A stretch of 64,000 bases of DNA from Methylocystis rosea (GCF_003855495.1 NZ_CP034086.1:372001-436000); one strand, 5' to 3'; positions 17,389-25,770 are shown, numbered from the stretch's first letter. The notes: generated from the letters alone by a model not told the origin. Numbers and translations: made by a program.

Positions 17389-18246
17389 TTAAGGAAGCGT
17401 TGCGGCGGCTTCGAGCGCGGCCGCGTCGGCCCAGGCGATGAACGGACCATTGCGATAATCGTCGGCCTTCTTGCCGTAGCGCAGCGGCGCGCCATCCGGA
17501 TCGAGCGTGACGCCGCCGGCCGCGCGCAGCACGGCGTCGCCCGCGGCGGTGTCCCATTCCATCGTCGGTCCGAAACGCGGATAGACGTCCGCCTCGCCAT
17601 TGGCCAGCAGGCAGAATTTAATCGAGGAGCCAACGGGCGCGCTGCGCGCGATGCGCTGTCGCGAGAGAAACGCTTTCGTCGCCTCGTCGAGGTGAGACTT
17701 CGAAATCAACGCGACCAGCCCTTCCGGGGGACGCGGCCGCGCACGCAGCGGACGCCAGTCCTGCATCGGCGGCAAGGACCCGCCAGGGGCCGCCTGCGCC
17801 TCATAGCCCTGCGCGCCGGCGAACCAGACGCGGCCTTGCGCCGGCGCGTAAACGGCGCCAACGCGCGGCGCGTTCTTCTCCGCGAGCGCCACATTGATGG
17901 TGAAATCCGAGCTGCGGGCGAGAAACTCGCGCGTGCCGTCAATCGGATCGATCAACAAAAAGGCGTCGCCGGCGCCGAGCGTCTTGCCGCGCGCGGCGCT
18001 CTCCTCGGCCAAAAAGGGCACGCCGGGCAGCGCCGCTTCGAGTTCGCGGAGCAGATAGGCCTCGATCCGCTCGTCCGCCTCGGTCACGGGCGATGTATCG
18101 CCCTTGAGTCGCGACTCGATTCTTGCATTGGCCAGCGTCTCCATCGCCAGCGCGCCCGCCGCAATCGCCATATTCGCGAACAGGCGGGCGAGGTCTTCGA
18201 TGTCGCCAGACGCGCTCGCCGACTGAACAAATCTCTCCGCCGCCAT
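17389..18246 (-). CDS. cysQ: 3'(2'),5'-bisphosphate nucleotidase CysQ
   Basis: CysQ removes the 3' phosphate of PAP, a by-product of sulfate activation, and belongs to the inositol monophosphatase superfamily. Metal-binding motifs are in place in the 285-residue protein: DTSPVTEADERIE, FLAEES, the core DPIDGTREFL and the C-terminal MEWDTAAGDAVLRAAGG. The length is typical. A GGGGGA sequence precedes the ATG at 18246. It is divergent from chpT, with the shared upstream region 18247-18435. Confidence 0.93.
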   Translation of the reverse strand: MAAERFVQSASASGDIEDLARLFANMAIAAGALAMETLANARIESRLKGDTSPVTEADERIEAYLLRELEAALPGVPFLAEESAARGKTLGAGDAFLLIDPIDGTREFLARSSDFTINVALAEKNAPRVGAVYAPAQGRVWFAGAQGYEAQAAPGGSLPPMQDWRPLRARPRPPEGLVALISKSHLDEATKAFLSRQRIARSAPVGSSIKFCLLANGEADVYPRFGPTMEWDTAAGDAVLRAAGGVTLDPDGAPLRYGKKADDYRNGPFIAWADAAALEAAATLP

Positions 18247-18435
18247 CGTTCGATTCCCCCAACGTTTGTTTGCGATTCAGGCGCATGTCATTTGCAATCC
18301 GCGCGGCGCCCGCTAGTTTCGTTTTAGCCTGAACGCAGTGATTCGCGCGCCGCGTCAGTCCGCCGCGCATCATACAGGAAGACGGGATCAAGCTTTCTTG
18401 AGACGTCGCCGCCTTCACCCGCTTTGGATGGCATC

Positions 18436-19122
18436 ATGACCAAATTCTCGCTCGACCCTCTCGATCTTGCCGCGCTCCTGTCCTCGCGGGTCTGTCACGA
18501 CGTCATTTCGCCGGTGGGCGCGATCGTCAATGGTCTTGAAGTGCTCGAGGAGGAGAAGGACGCCGAGATGCGCGGCCATGCGCTGGCGCTGATCAAATCG
18601 AGCGCCAATGAGGCGTCGGCGCGGCTGCAGTTTTGCCGGCTCGCCTTCGGCGCCGCCGGTTCCAAGGGCGCCTCGATCGACACGGGCGACGCCGAACTGG
18701 TGACGCGCCAGCTGATCGCGGACGAGCGCACGCAACTGTTTTGGAGCGTTCCGCGCGTGCTGATGTCCAAGAACAAGGTCAAGCTGCTGCTGAACCTCTG
18801 CGTCTTGGCCGACGCGGCGATCCCGCGTGGCGGCGTGATTTCCGTTAGCTCGGCGGGTGAAGACGATCGGGTGACGTTCAGGATCGAGGCGAAAGGCGTC
18901 AATGCGCGCGTCGCGTCGAACGTTCCTCGGCTGCTCGAAGGCGAATCGGAAGAGGGCGCGATAGACGCCCGCGCCATTCAAGCCTATTACGCCGGCCTTG
19001 TGGCCAATGCCTGCGGCATGCAGGTTGTTGTTTCCAGTGAGCCGGAACTCGTGACGATCGAGGCGATCCCTGTCCAAGCGGCGGCGGGGATGGATGCGCC
19101 TGCAGAGAGCGCCGTCGCCTGA
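18436..19122 (+). CDS. chpT: Histidine phosphotransferase ChpT
   Basis: ChpT carries phosphate from the hybrid kinase CckA to the cell-cycle regulators CtrA and CpdR. The 228-residue protein shows the family pattern: the phosphoacceptor H21 in SSRVCHDVISPVGAI, a DHp-like helical pair, and a degenerate ATPase-like domain ending near ARAIQAYYAGLVANACGM. I use the ATG at 18436 over a TTG four codons upstream. The response regulator CtrA, its target in the pathway, is encoded only 800 bases away on the opposite strand. Confidence 0.92.
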   Translation: MTKFSLDPLDLAALLSSRVCHDVISPVGAIVNGLEVLEEEKDAEMRGHALALIKSSANEASARLQFCRLAFGAAGSKGASIDTGDAELVTRQLIADERTQLFWSVPRVLMSKNKVKLLLNLCVLADAAIPRGGVISVSSAGEDDRVTFRIEAKGVNARVASNVPRLLEGESEEGAIDARAIQAYYAGLVANACGMQVVVSSEPELVTIEAIPVQAAAGMDAPAESAVA

Positions 19123-19214
19123 AGCCAAGCCCCGGGGTGGAGCCTTGCGGGACCCGCGCGAGACCCGCGGATCCTGCCGTCTTCGATGAAGCGTCTCAGC
19201 CAAGCGCAGACGCA

Positions 19215-19784
19215 CTAATCGGCGCTGGTGCTTCGCTGAGTCGCGCGCGGAAGCGCCTTGGCGTCGCGCAGATGGTTCTCCAGCATCGGAATGGCGCTCT
19301 GCGCCCATCGCTTCAGATCGGCGTTCTGACCGTTCTTGGCGTAGCTTTCGAAAAGCTTCACAGCCTTCTCGTGTCCGTCGATCTGCTGTGTCCGGAAGCG
19401 CTCTTCGAAGCGCGCGCCCGTCGCTGAGGTCAATTGCTGCAGAAGATTCTGGTGTTCCTTGTCGAGCGCGGTCGGCGCGTTAATCCCGCCTTGCTGCAGG
19501 ATCGGCTTCAGTTCGTCGTCCATGTTCGTGTGATCTCTGATGATCCTACGGGCATAGTCGAGGAAGTCCTGAGTGTTTGCCTTGTTCTGAGCTTCGCGTC
19601 CGGCCTGAATTTCAAAATTGCCGATGTTCCAGGCCTTGTCCACGAAGTTCTGGGTCGTGGCGTCCACTCGGTTTGTTCGGGTCATCGTGGCCGTTGAGCC
19701 GGATTTCGTCCAAGACCCGGCAAGCGCGTAACTGGGCGCCAGAAGCGCAAGCGCCATGGCGCCGGCCAGCAGGGGTTTCCTCAT
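19215..19784 (-). CDS. Secreted DUF4142 protein
   Basis: A 189-residue exported protein with a DUF4142 four-helix ferritin-like domain. The signal peptide MRKPLLAGAMALALLAPSYALA is clear. GAGGAGACGAAG stands directly before the chosen ATG. The domain includes NFVDKAWNIGNFEIQAGREA, DFLDYARRIIRDHTNMDDEL and HEKAVKLFESYAKNGQ, all standard DUF4142 pieces. The function of the family is unknown; members are often induced under stress. It lies downstream of ctrA but is separated by a strong terminator. Confidence 0.9.
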   Translation of the reverse strand: MRKPLLAGAMALALLAPSYALAGSWTKSGSTATMTRTNRVDATTQNFVDKAWNIGNFEIQAGREAQNKANTQDFLDYARRIIRDHTNMDDELKPILQQGGINAPTALDKEHQNLLQQLTSATGARFEERFRTQQIDGHEKAVKLFESYAKNGQNADLKRWAQSAIPMLENHLRDAKALPRATQRSTSAD

Positions 19785-19868
19785 CTTCGTCTCCTCGACG
19801 TTTGGCCCCCGCACCGTAAACCGATCGCGCACACGCCTGTTCCTCGAGATGCTTCAGTTGGCAAAAAG

Positions 19869-19898
19869 AAAACGCCGCATCCTCGGACGCGGCGTTTT
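19869..19898 (-). terminator. Rho-independent terminator of ctrA
   Basis: A perfect 10-base stem, AAAACGCCGC paired with GCGGCGTTTT, around a 10-base loop. Read leftward (the direction of ctrA) it is followed by TTTTCTTTTT. It lies between the ctrA stop at 19950 and the start of the DUF4142 gene. Confidence 0.9.
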
Positions 19899-19949
19899 GC
19901 GTTTCGCTCGTGATCGCGCTTTTGCTTCAGCGTTGGCGATGGCGCCGTA

Positions 19950-20651
19950 TCAGGCGGTGATGCGTTCTTCCGCTTCGCTGGGCTCGCGCAGCACATAGCC
20001 GCGGCCCCAAACGGTCTCGATGTAGTTGCGGCCTTCGCTGGCGTTGGCGAGCTTCTTGCGCAATTTGCAAATGAACACGTCGATGATCTTCAATTCCGGC
20101 TCGTCCATCCCGCCATAAAGATGATTGAGGAACATCTCCTTCGTCAGCGTCGTGCCCTTGCGCAGCGAGAGCAGCTCCAGCATCTGATATTCCTTGCCGG
20201 TCAGATGCACGCGGGCGCCGCTGACTTCCACCGTCTTCTGGTCGAGATTGACGATGAGGTCGCCGGTGATGATGATCGATTGGGCGTGGCCCTTGGAGCG
20301 GCGGACGATGGCGTGAATGCGCGCGACCAGTTCGTCCTTATGAAAGGGCTTCGTCAGATAATCGTCGGCGCCGAAGCCTAGGCCCTTCACCTTGTCTTCG
20401 ATGCCGGCGAGTCCGGAGAGAATGAGGATCGGGGTCTTCACCTTGGCGACGCGCAGCGTGCGCAGCACCTCATATCCGGACATGTCGGGCAGGTTAAGGT
20501 CGAGAAGAATAATGTCGTAATCATAGAGCTTGCCGAGGTCGATGCCCTCTTCGCCGAGATCGGTCGTATAGACGTTGAAGTTCTCGGATTTGAGCATGAG
20601 CTCAATACTTTGAGCCGTCGCGCTGTCGTCTTCGATCAATAAAACGCGCAT
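19950..20651 (-). CDS. ctrA: Cell cycle response regulator CtrA
   Basis: CtrA is the master transcription factor of the alphaproteobacterial cell cycle, controlling division, motility and often replication. The 233-residue protein has a receiver domain (residues 1-115) with the phosphoacceptor D51 in [18 protein letters not shown] and K in [13 protein letters not shown], and an OmpR/PhoB winged-helix domain (about 125-225) with [17 protein letters not shown] and [16 protein letters not shown]. The sequence is close to textbook CtrA. It is transcribed alone, with its own terminator. Its phosphodonor ChpT is encoded nearby. Confidence 0.97.
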   Translation of the reverse strand: MRVLLIEDDSATAQSIELMLKSENFNVYTTDLGEEGIDLGKLYDYDIILLDLNLPDMSGYEVLRTLRVAKVKTPILILSGLAGIEDKVKGLGFGADDYLTKPFHKDELVARIHAIVRRSKGHAQSIIITGDLIVNLDQKTVEVSGARVHLTGKEYQMLELLSLRKGTTLTKEMFLNHLYGGMDEPELKIIDVFICKLRKKLANASEGRNYIETVWGRGYVLREPSEAEERITA

Positions 20652-21181
20652 GTTGGTTCCCCACCGAGCTCCATCGTCCGCGACCGACCGCGCGAAGGAC
20701 GCGCGCCGGCGGCCGGCGAGAGTCCTCGCCTCAGCGACCTGACCGACCTTCAGCGAAGGTAAGCGGAATTGGTTAATAAACCTTCACTTACGCCTCAAAC
20801 GCTGCCCTAAATCTTAATCTTGGGCGGTAAGCAAGGCGGACGCGTCACGCTACGTCTGGAAGGACACGGACAGCGACGCGCGAATCACGCGTCGTTTCCA
20901 ATCTATACGCCGCGGCGAGTCCGGTGGGCAAAGACAAAATACGGAGCGCGTAACGAATTGCGCGGCGCGCGGCGCGCATGCGGGCAGGGCGCTCATCCGG
21001 CGCTTATGGCCTCATTAGCGCCATCGCCTCGCCCAATGCGCGGCGTCAATGAGGCGGGGCGACGTCAGGCTTGCGACGACACACGCTTGCGAAGCGAGCG
21101 CGGCCGATGACGTGCAAAACGCTTCGCGCTTCTGATTCAGTCGTTTCGCGCCGGCGTCGTACGCGCGCTCTTGCCAAGATA
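20652..21181. other. Long intergenic region upstream of ctrA and tetR
   Basis: About 530 bases between divergently read genes. A TTAATAAACC sequence at 20773-20782 contains one TTAA half-site of the kind bound by CtrA, but a second half-site at the standard 7-base gap is absent. I see no convincing gene. The open frame at 20820-21110 has an atypical, Arg-rich product. The ctrA promoter presumably lies at the left end. Confidence 0.4.
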
Positions 21182-21197
21182 AGACGACTGGTCATAT
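21182..21197. promoter_or_regulatory. Putative TetR operator, copy 1
   Basis: AGACGACTGGTCATAT ends 9 bases before the ATG of the TetR gene at 21207. Fifteen of the sixteen bases recur at 21819-21834, upstream of DUF4242-mtoX. Duplication ahead of a regulator and its likely target operon is the usual arrangement for an autoregulated TetR protein. The extended site TGGTCATATTATGAC has partial dyad symmetry (GTCAT/ATGAC). Confidence 0.65.
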
Positions 21198-21206
21198 TAT
21201 GACGCC

Positions 21207-21800
21207 ATGAGCCGACGCGACGCCAAAGAGCTGAAGGAGAAGCTTCTGGACCGGGGGGTCGTCCTGCTGATGGAGCAGGGCTATCACGGCACCGGTCTGC
21301 AGGAGCTGGTGCAGAGCGTCGGCGTGCCGAAGGGCTCCTTCTACAATTATTTCGAGAGCAAAGAGGCCTTCAGCGCAGAGGTCGTCGCACATTACATCGA
21401 ACCGTTCATCAAACGGCTCGACGCACAGCTTCAGCGCAAGGATCTTGGCGCCGCGGCGGCGCTGCGCGCCTACTTCGATGAGCTGATCGAAGAGACCGAA
21501 CGCCTGGAGTTCCGGGGCGGGTGCCTGCTCGGCAATCTCATCGGCGAGATCGGCGACACGAGCGATCTCTGCCAGACGTCGCTGCGCGAGGCCGTGCACC
21601 GCTATCGCGACAAGCTGCGCGAGGGAATCGCCAGCGCTCAGCGGGAAGGCGGTTTCCGCACGGACATGGACGCGAAGGAAATGGCTGACCTTCTCGTCAA
21701 TTTCTGGCAGGGCGCGTTGCTGCGCATGAAGATCGAGCGCTCGGTGCGTCCGCTGACGCAGTTCTGCGACATGCTGCTCAACGGCTACTTCAAGGCGTGA
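21207..21800 (+). CDS. TetR/AcrR family regulator, NemR-like
   Basis: A 197-residue repressor with an N-terminal HTH (LLMEQGYHGTGLQELVQSVG, VPKGSFYNYFESKEAF) and a ligand-binding domain resembling E. coli NemR. C106 in FRGGCLLGNLIGEIGD stands at the position of the NemR sensor cysteine, and K174 in ALLRMKIERS is close to the lysine that forms a sulfenamide with it in NemR. NemR responds to electrophiles and hypochlorous acid. Here the downstream operon oxidises methanethiol to formaldehyde, hydrogen sulfide and peroxide, all of which could be sensed by a reactive cysteine; this is an inference. A putative operator overlaps its promoter and another precedes the next gene. Confidence 0.85.
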   Translation: MSRRDAKELKEKLLDRGVVLLMEQGYHGTGLQELVQSVGVPKGSFYNYFESKEAFSAEVVAHYIEPFIKRLDAQLQRKDLGAAAALRAYFDELIEETERLEFRGGCLLGNLIGEIGDTSDLCQTSLREAVHRYRDKLREGIASAQREGGFRTDMDAKEMADLLVNFWQGALLRMKIERSVRPLTQFCDMLLNGYFKA

Positions 21801-21818
21801 TCCATTTGCGCCCTAATG

Positions 21819-21834
21819 AGACGACCGGTCATAT
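21819..21834. promoter_or_regulatory. Putative TetR operator, copy 2
   Basis: AGACGACCGGTCATAT lies 29 bases before the ATG of the DUF4242 gene at 21864 and differs in one base from the copy at 21182-21197. The core GACCGGTC is a perfect palindrome. It begins 18 bases after the tetR stop codon, which suggests that DUF4242-mtoX-SCO-mauG has its own TetR-controlled promoter. Confidence 0.65.
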
Positions 21835-21863
21835 CAATTTGGGCTCCAAGTAGGGGAAAGACG

Positions 21864-22133
21864 ATGCCGAAATTCATCATCGAACGGGACATCCCCGGCG
21901 CCGGGAAGATGACGCGGGCCGATCTCCAGGCGATCTCGCAGCGCTCCTGCGCCGTCCTGCGCGCGCTTGGCCCGCAGACCCAGTGGGTCGAAAGCTATGT
22001 CACCGAGGATAAGGTCTACTGCGTCTACATCGCCGAGAACGCGGCGGCGATCAAAGAACATGCGGAGCAAGGAGGCTTTCCGGCCAACCGGATCAGCGAA
22101 ATCAGAGCGATCATAGACCCTGCGACCGCCTGA
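21864..22133 (+). CDS. DUF4242 (nickel-binding-like ferredoxin-fold) protein
   Basis: An 89-residue protein of the DUF4242 family, whose best-known member is the small nickel-binding protein SCO4226 of Streptomyces. The sequence follows the family: PKFIIERDIPGAGKMTRADL, SYVTEDKVYCVYIAENAAAI, KEHAEQGGFPANRISEI. The start at 21864 is preferred to a Met 16 codons upstream, because that extension would run through the putative operator. It lies 33 bases ahead of mtoX and probably begins the operon. Any part in methanethiol oxidation is an inference from position. Confidence 0.83.
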   Translation: MPKFIIERDIPGAGKMTRADLQAISQRSCAVLRALGPQTQWVESYVTEDKVYCVYIAENAAAIKEHAEQGGFPANRISEIRAIIDPATA

Positions 22134-22166
22134 CCGGGGACTGACCAACAAGGGAGAGTGGTTCAA

Positions 22167-23450
22167 ATGAAAAGCTTGCCGTCACGCGCAGTCCTCTGCG
22201 CGCTTCTTTTGGGGGGCGCGCTTGCGCCCGCCATCGCGGATGAGACCTGCAACTCGCCGTTCATGAGCGGGTTGATCAAGGGGCAGGAGCAATATCTCCA
22301 CGTCTGGACGCTTGGCGAGAAGGGCGTCGGCGACGGATCCGACAAGCTCGTCACGATCGACGTCATTCCTGGCTCGGCGACCTACGGAAAGGTGATTCAC
22401 ACGATTGCCGTCGGCGGACGCGGCGAAGCGCATCACATGGGATTCAGCGACGATCGCAAATATCTCTGGGCGGGCCGTCTCGACGACAGCAAGATTTTCA
22501 TCTTCGACGTCGGCTCTGATCCCTCGACGCCGAAGCTTGTCAAAACCATCGACAATCTCGCCGAGAGCACGGGCTATGTCGGCCCGCACACGTTCTATGC
22601 GCTGCCCGGCCGCATGCTGGTGCAAGCGCTTTCGAACAAGAAGGATCACGGCGGCGTCACCGGGCTGATCACCTACAACAACGCTGGCGAACTCGTGACG
22701 ACGACGCCGATGCCGCTCACTGACGGCGGTGACGGCTATGGCTATGACATCGCCATCAATCCCGCCCAGAACCGCATGCTGACGTCGAGCTTCACCGGCT
22801 GGACCAATTACATGATGGATCTTTCCCAACTCATCCAAGACGATTCCGCGATGAAGAATTTCGGGAACACGATGGTAATGTGGGACTTGAAGGCGATGAA
22901 GCCTCTCAAGGTGTTTTCCGTTCCCGGCGCGCCGCTCGAAATTCGCTGGGCGCTGAAGCCGGGCGCCAATTGGGCGATCACCGCCGGCGCGCTCACTTCG
23001 AAACTCTACCTGATCAAGCAGGACGACAAGAACGAGTGGCAGGCGAAAGCCGTCGCCGACGTCGGCGATCCATCGAAAATTCCCTTGCCTGTCGACATCT
23101 CGATTTCGTCTGACGCATCGTCGCTCTGGGTCAACACCTTCATGGATGGAACGGCGCGGCTCTTTGATCTTTCCAATCCGGAAGCGCCGAAACAGGTCTA
23201 TGCGAAAAAGATCGGCGCGCAGGTGAACATGGTCTCGCAAAGCTGGGACGGGAAGCGCGTCTACTTCACGACCTCGCTGCTCGCCAACTGGGACAAGAAG
23301 AACGCCGACAACGAGCAGTTCCTCAAGGGCTACTCTTGGGACGGGAAGGAGCTGAGGGAAGATTTCGTCGTCGACTTTCATAAGGAGGGACTCGGCCGCG
23401 CGCATCACATGAAATTCACCGCGCGCGCCCAAAAGGCCGAGCTGCGGTGA
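22167..23450 (+). CDS. mtoX: Methanethiol oxidase (selenium-binding protein SBP56 family)
   Basis: A 427-residue SBP56-family protein. In Hyphomicrobium the family member MtoX is a periplasmic copper enzyme that oxidises methanethiol to formaldehyde, hydrogen sulfide and hydrogen peroxide. The N-terminus MKSLPSRAVLCALLLGGALA followed by PAIA is a clear signal peptide, and mature C28 follows in ETCNSPF. His-containing segments HTIAVGGRGEAHHMGFSDD and GLGRAHHMKF are present, as in the family. AGGGAGA precedes the ATG at 22167. It is followed by SCO and MauG-like genes, the same order as the characterised mto operon, which strongly supports MtoX over a generic SBP56. Its TGA overlaps the GTG of the next gene. 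Confidence 0.88.
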   Translation: MKSLPSRAVLCALLLGGALAPAIADETCNSPFMSGLIKGQEQYLHVWTLGEKGVGDGSDKLVTIDVIPGSATYGKVIHTIAVGGRGEAHHMGFSDDRKYLWAGRLDDSKIFIFDVGSDPSTPKLVKTIDNLAESTGYVGPHTFYALPGRMLVQALSNKKDHGGVTGLITYNNAGELVTTTPMPLTDGGDGYGYDIAINPAQNRMLTSSFTGWTNYMMDLSQLIQDDSAMKNFGNTMVMWDLKAMKPLKVFSVPGAPLEIRWALKPGANWAITAGALTSKLYLIKQDDKNEWQAKAVADVGDPSKIPLPVDISISSDASSLWVNTFMDGTARLFDLSNPEAPKQVYAKKIGAQVNMVSQSWDGKRVYFTTSLLANWDKKNADNEQFLKGYSWDGKELREDFVVDFHKEGLGRAHHMKFTARAQKAELR

Positions 23451-24196
23451 CGGGCGGAGCACGACAGACGGAGTGCGCACGCGCGCCTTTCGCCGCGTTC
23501 GTCGGTCTCGCGCTGGTTTTGGCGGCGCTCTGGACCGCACCCTTGGCCGCGCCGCTGCGCGCGGCTGAGACGCGCGCGCAGCCTGCGAAGGCCGAGGCCG
23601 CTAATCTTCCGCGACCCGGCGCTTATGTTCTTCAGCGCATTCAGCGCGCCCCCGAGGCGCAACTGCTCGACGCCGAGGGCAGGGCGACGCAGCTCTCCGC
23701 CTATACGCGCGGCGCGGTGACGGCTCTCGCCTTCTTTTATGCGCAGTGCGCCGATCCGGCAGGCTGTCCTCTCGCCTGGTCGACCTTCGAGACGGTCGCG
23801 CGCGACGCCAACGACGATCCGCTGCTCAAATCGAGATTGCGGCTCGTCTTCGCGAGCCTCGATCCCGAGCACGATACGCCCAACGTCATGCGCCTGCTGC
23901 AAAGCAGCGAGAACGAAGCCGACAGGGTTCCTTGGGCGTTTGTCACCAGTCGTTCGCTGAGCGACCTCTCGCCGCTGATCGCGCAAATGGGTCAGGACAT
24001 CGCTTTCGAAGCCGACCAAACTGGGCGGCGTTCGGGCGCGATCAATCATATGCTCAAGATCTTTCTGATTGATCCAGACGGCTGGGTGCGCGAGATCTAT
24101 AGCGCCGCCTTCCTCACGCCCGAAAATCTGCTCAATGACGCGCGCACGCTCGCCATGGAGTTTCCGGAGGCGAACAATGCGGGCGCTGCGAGGTGA
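23447..24196 (+). CDS. SCO1/SenC family copper chaperone of the mto operon
   Basis: A 249-residue thioredoxin-fold SCO protein with an N-terminal signal or anchor helix (FAAFVGLALVLAALWTAPLA). SCO proteins deliver copper to periplasmic oxidases, here presumably MtoX. The metal-site cysteines are spaced CADPAGC, that is CX5C, not the CX3C of classical Sco1. The likely third ligand is His in SGAINHMLKIFLID. The GTG start at 23447 overlaps the mtoX stop (GTGA), and the same overlap links it to the mauG gene, so the three genes are translationally coupled. The widened cysteine spacing may be a subgroup trait; checking needs an alignment. Confidence 0.85.
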   Translation: MTGGARQTECARAPFAAFVGLALVLAALWTAPLAAPLRAAETRAQPAKAEAANLPRPGAYVLQRIQRAPEAQLLDAEGRATQLSAYTRGAVTALAFFYAQCADPAGCPLAWSTFETVARDANDDPLLKSRLRLVFASLDPEHDTPNVMRLLQSSENEADRVPWAFVTSRSLSDLSPLIAQMGQDIAFEADQTGRRSGAINHMLKIFLIDPDGWVREIYSAAFLTPENLLNDARTLAMEFPEANNAGAAR

Positions 24197-25479
24197 GCGT
24201 CCTGCCGTTCGCCATTCGTAGGAGCGCGGCGACGAAGCAGTCCAAGCGCCGCACGCGAAGCTCTGGATCGCTTCGCTTCCCTTGCAATAACGGCGGTCAT
24301 TCGGACGGGCGCGTCATCCCTCCCCTTCACGGGGAGGGTCGAACCGCAAAGCGGTTCGGGGTGGGGTGGCTTTTTCCCCCACCCGCGACACTACGTGTCG
24401 CGACCTCCCCGCAAGGGGGAGGTATTGCGCGCTTTCTGCAAGCGCTGGCGCTATTGTTTTGCGTCGGCCACGCCGCAGCGGAGGACATCCAATCGCCGCT
24501 GGGGCTTCCGCCCGTTCCCGCAACGGTCGCGGGAACGCCGGCCATGCGCAATCTCGGCGAGAAACTGTTCTTCGACCGCAGCCTTTCGGCGAACGGCACG
24601 CTGTCCTGCGCCATGTGCCATATTCCCGCACAGGGCTTCGCCTCAAACCAAAGCGCGCTCTCGATCGGCATGGAGGGGCGGTCGCTGCGGCGCAACGCGC
24701 CGTCGCTCTATAATGTCGCCTTCAAGAAATTCCTGTTTCACGACGGCCGCGAGACCGATCTCGCCGCGCAGGTCTGGGGGCCGCTGCTCGCGGCCGACGA
24801 GATGGGCAACGCCGGGATCGGTCCGCTCATCGCCCGGCTTCGCGCCGACGCCGACTATGGGCCGCTGTTCGAGGCGGCCTTTCCGGGCGAAGGCGCGACG
24901 ATGATGACGCTCGGGCGCGCCATCGCCGCCTATGAGGCTGCGCTGCTGCGCGGCGGCGGGCGTTTCGATCGCGCCGTCTATGGCGGCGAACGGTCGGCGT
25001 TGACGCCTCAGGAATGGCGCGGTTACGAGCTTTTCATCGGCAAGGCCGGCTGCGCCGCCTGCCACGCGATTGGACCTGAGATGGCGCTTTTCACCGATCA
25101 GTCCTGGCATAACACAGGCGTCGCGTTTCGGTCCGGGGCGGCGGGCGGCAAAAGGCTGGTGCAGCTCGCGCCCGGGATTCTCCAAAATGTCGACATTGCT
25201 GCGATCGGCCTCGCTCAGACCGGCGCGCCGAATGACGTCGGCCGTTTCGAGATCACCAATGCGCCGGCCGACCGTTGGGCCTATACGACGCCGATGCTGC
25301 GCGGCGTCAGCGAGAGCGCGCCCTACATGCACGACGGAAGCTTGAGGACGCTTGCCGAGGTCGTCGAGTTCTACGATGGCGGCGGGGGCGCCAATCCGTC
25401 GCTCGACCCGAAAATCCGTCCGCTGGATCTGACTCTAGAAGAAAAAGCCGCGATCGTCGCCTTTCTTGAGGCGCTTTGA
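24193..25479 (+). CDS. MauG/di-heme cytochrome c peroxidase family protein with repeat-derived N-terminus
   Basis: A di-heme protein with CxxCH sites in LSCAMCHIPAQGF and KAGCAACHAIGPE and MauG/CcpA-type segments NLGEKLFFDRSLSANGTLSC, RNAPSLYNVAF, FLFHDGRETDL and SAPYMHDGSLRTLAEVVEFY. In mto operons such a protein is thought to mature MtoX or deal with its peroxide. The GTG at 24193 overlaps the SCO stop. However, residues of about 8-77 are encoded by two palindromic repeats (24216-24423), a 210-base stretch that keeps frame, and only then comes the signal-peptide core IARFLQALALLFCVGHAAAE. Either a long N-region is tolerated or initiation occurs at an internal non-ATG codon. The start is therefore uncertain. 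Confidence 0.8.
   Translation: MSVLPFAIRRSAATKQSKRRTRSSGSLRFPCNNGGHSDGRVIPPLHGEGRTAKRFGVGWLFPPPATLRVATSPQGGGIARFLQALALLFCVGHAAAEDIQSPLGLPPVPATVAGTPAMRNLGEKLFFDRSLSANGTLSCAMCHIPAQGFASNQSALSIGMEGRSLRRNAPSLYNVAFKKFLFHDGRETDLAAQVWGPLLAADEMGNAGIGPLIARLRADADYGPLFEAAFPGEGATMMTLGRAIAAYEAALLRGGGRFDRAVYGGERSALTPQEWRGYELFIGKAGCAACHAIGPEMALFTDQSWHNTGVAFRSGAAGGKRLVQLAPGILQNVDIAAIGLAQTGAPNDVGRFEITNAPADRWAYTTPMLRGVSESAPYMHDGSLRTLAEVVEFYDGGGGANPSLDPKIRPLDLTLEEKAAIVAFLEAL
24216..24423. repeat. Two adjacent palindromic repeats inside the 5' part of mauG
   Basis: The first unit (about 24216-24300) has GCGACGAAGCAGTCCAAGCG and GCTCTGGATCGCTTCGCTTC, a form common between alphaproteobacterial genes. The second (24318-24423) consists of hairpins CCCTCCCCTTCACGGGGAGG, AACCGCAAAGCGGTT, CGACACTACGTGTCG and CCTCCCCGCAAGGGGGAGG. 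Related units lie at 28829-28950 and 34552-34668. Here, unusually, the pair sits within a reading frame between the operon-overlap start codon and the signal-peptide core. Confidence 0.8.
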
Positions 25480-25770
25480 CGCGAGACCGGCGGGCGGGAA
25501 CTCCCCGATCCTCGGTCGCGCCGCACTAGGCCGTTTTCGCAAGGCGCCGGCGCAAAACGGGCGGGACGAACATTGACTTGAACCTGCGCTTTCTCCTATA
25601 TGCCTGCGATCGGCGCCGCTCCAAAAGGGGCGGCGAATGTTTTGTGACGGCTGTGCGTCGTCGCGGGCGCCGAAACTTTTTTGAGCCGTCTGCGGCGCGG
25701 CCGCCGACGGCGACAGGCAAGACAAGCGCGGGAGCCGGGCGCAAGCCCCTTTCGCCAGCGGAGAAGAACG

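Noticed and set aside
20760..20830. CtrA autoregulatory binding site
   Set aside because: Only one TTAA half-site is visible; the required second half-site 7 bases away is missing.
20820..21110. A 96-codon frame between ctrA and tetR
   Set aside because: An Arg- and Gly-rich product without domain or ribosome binding site. No conserved feature seen.
22182..23540. A 452-codon open frame opposite mtoX
   Set aside because: It is antisense to a clear MtoX gene, and its product is rich in Arg, His and Val without recognisable domains.
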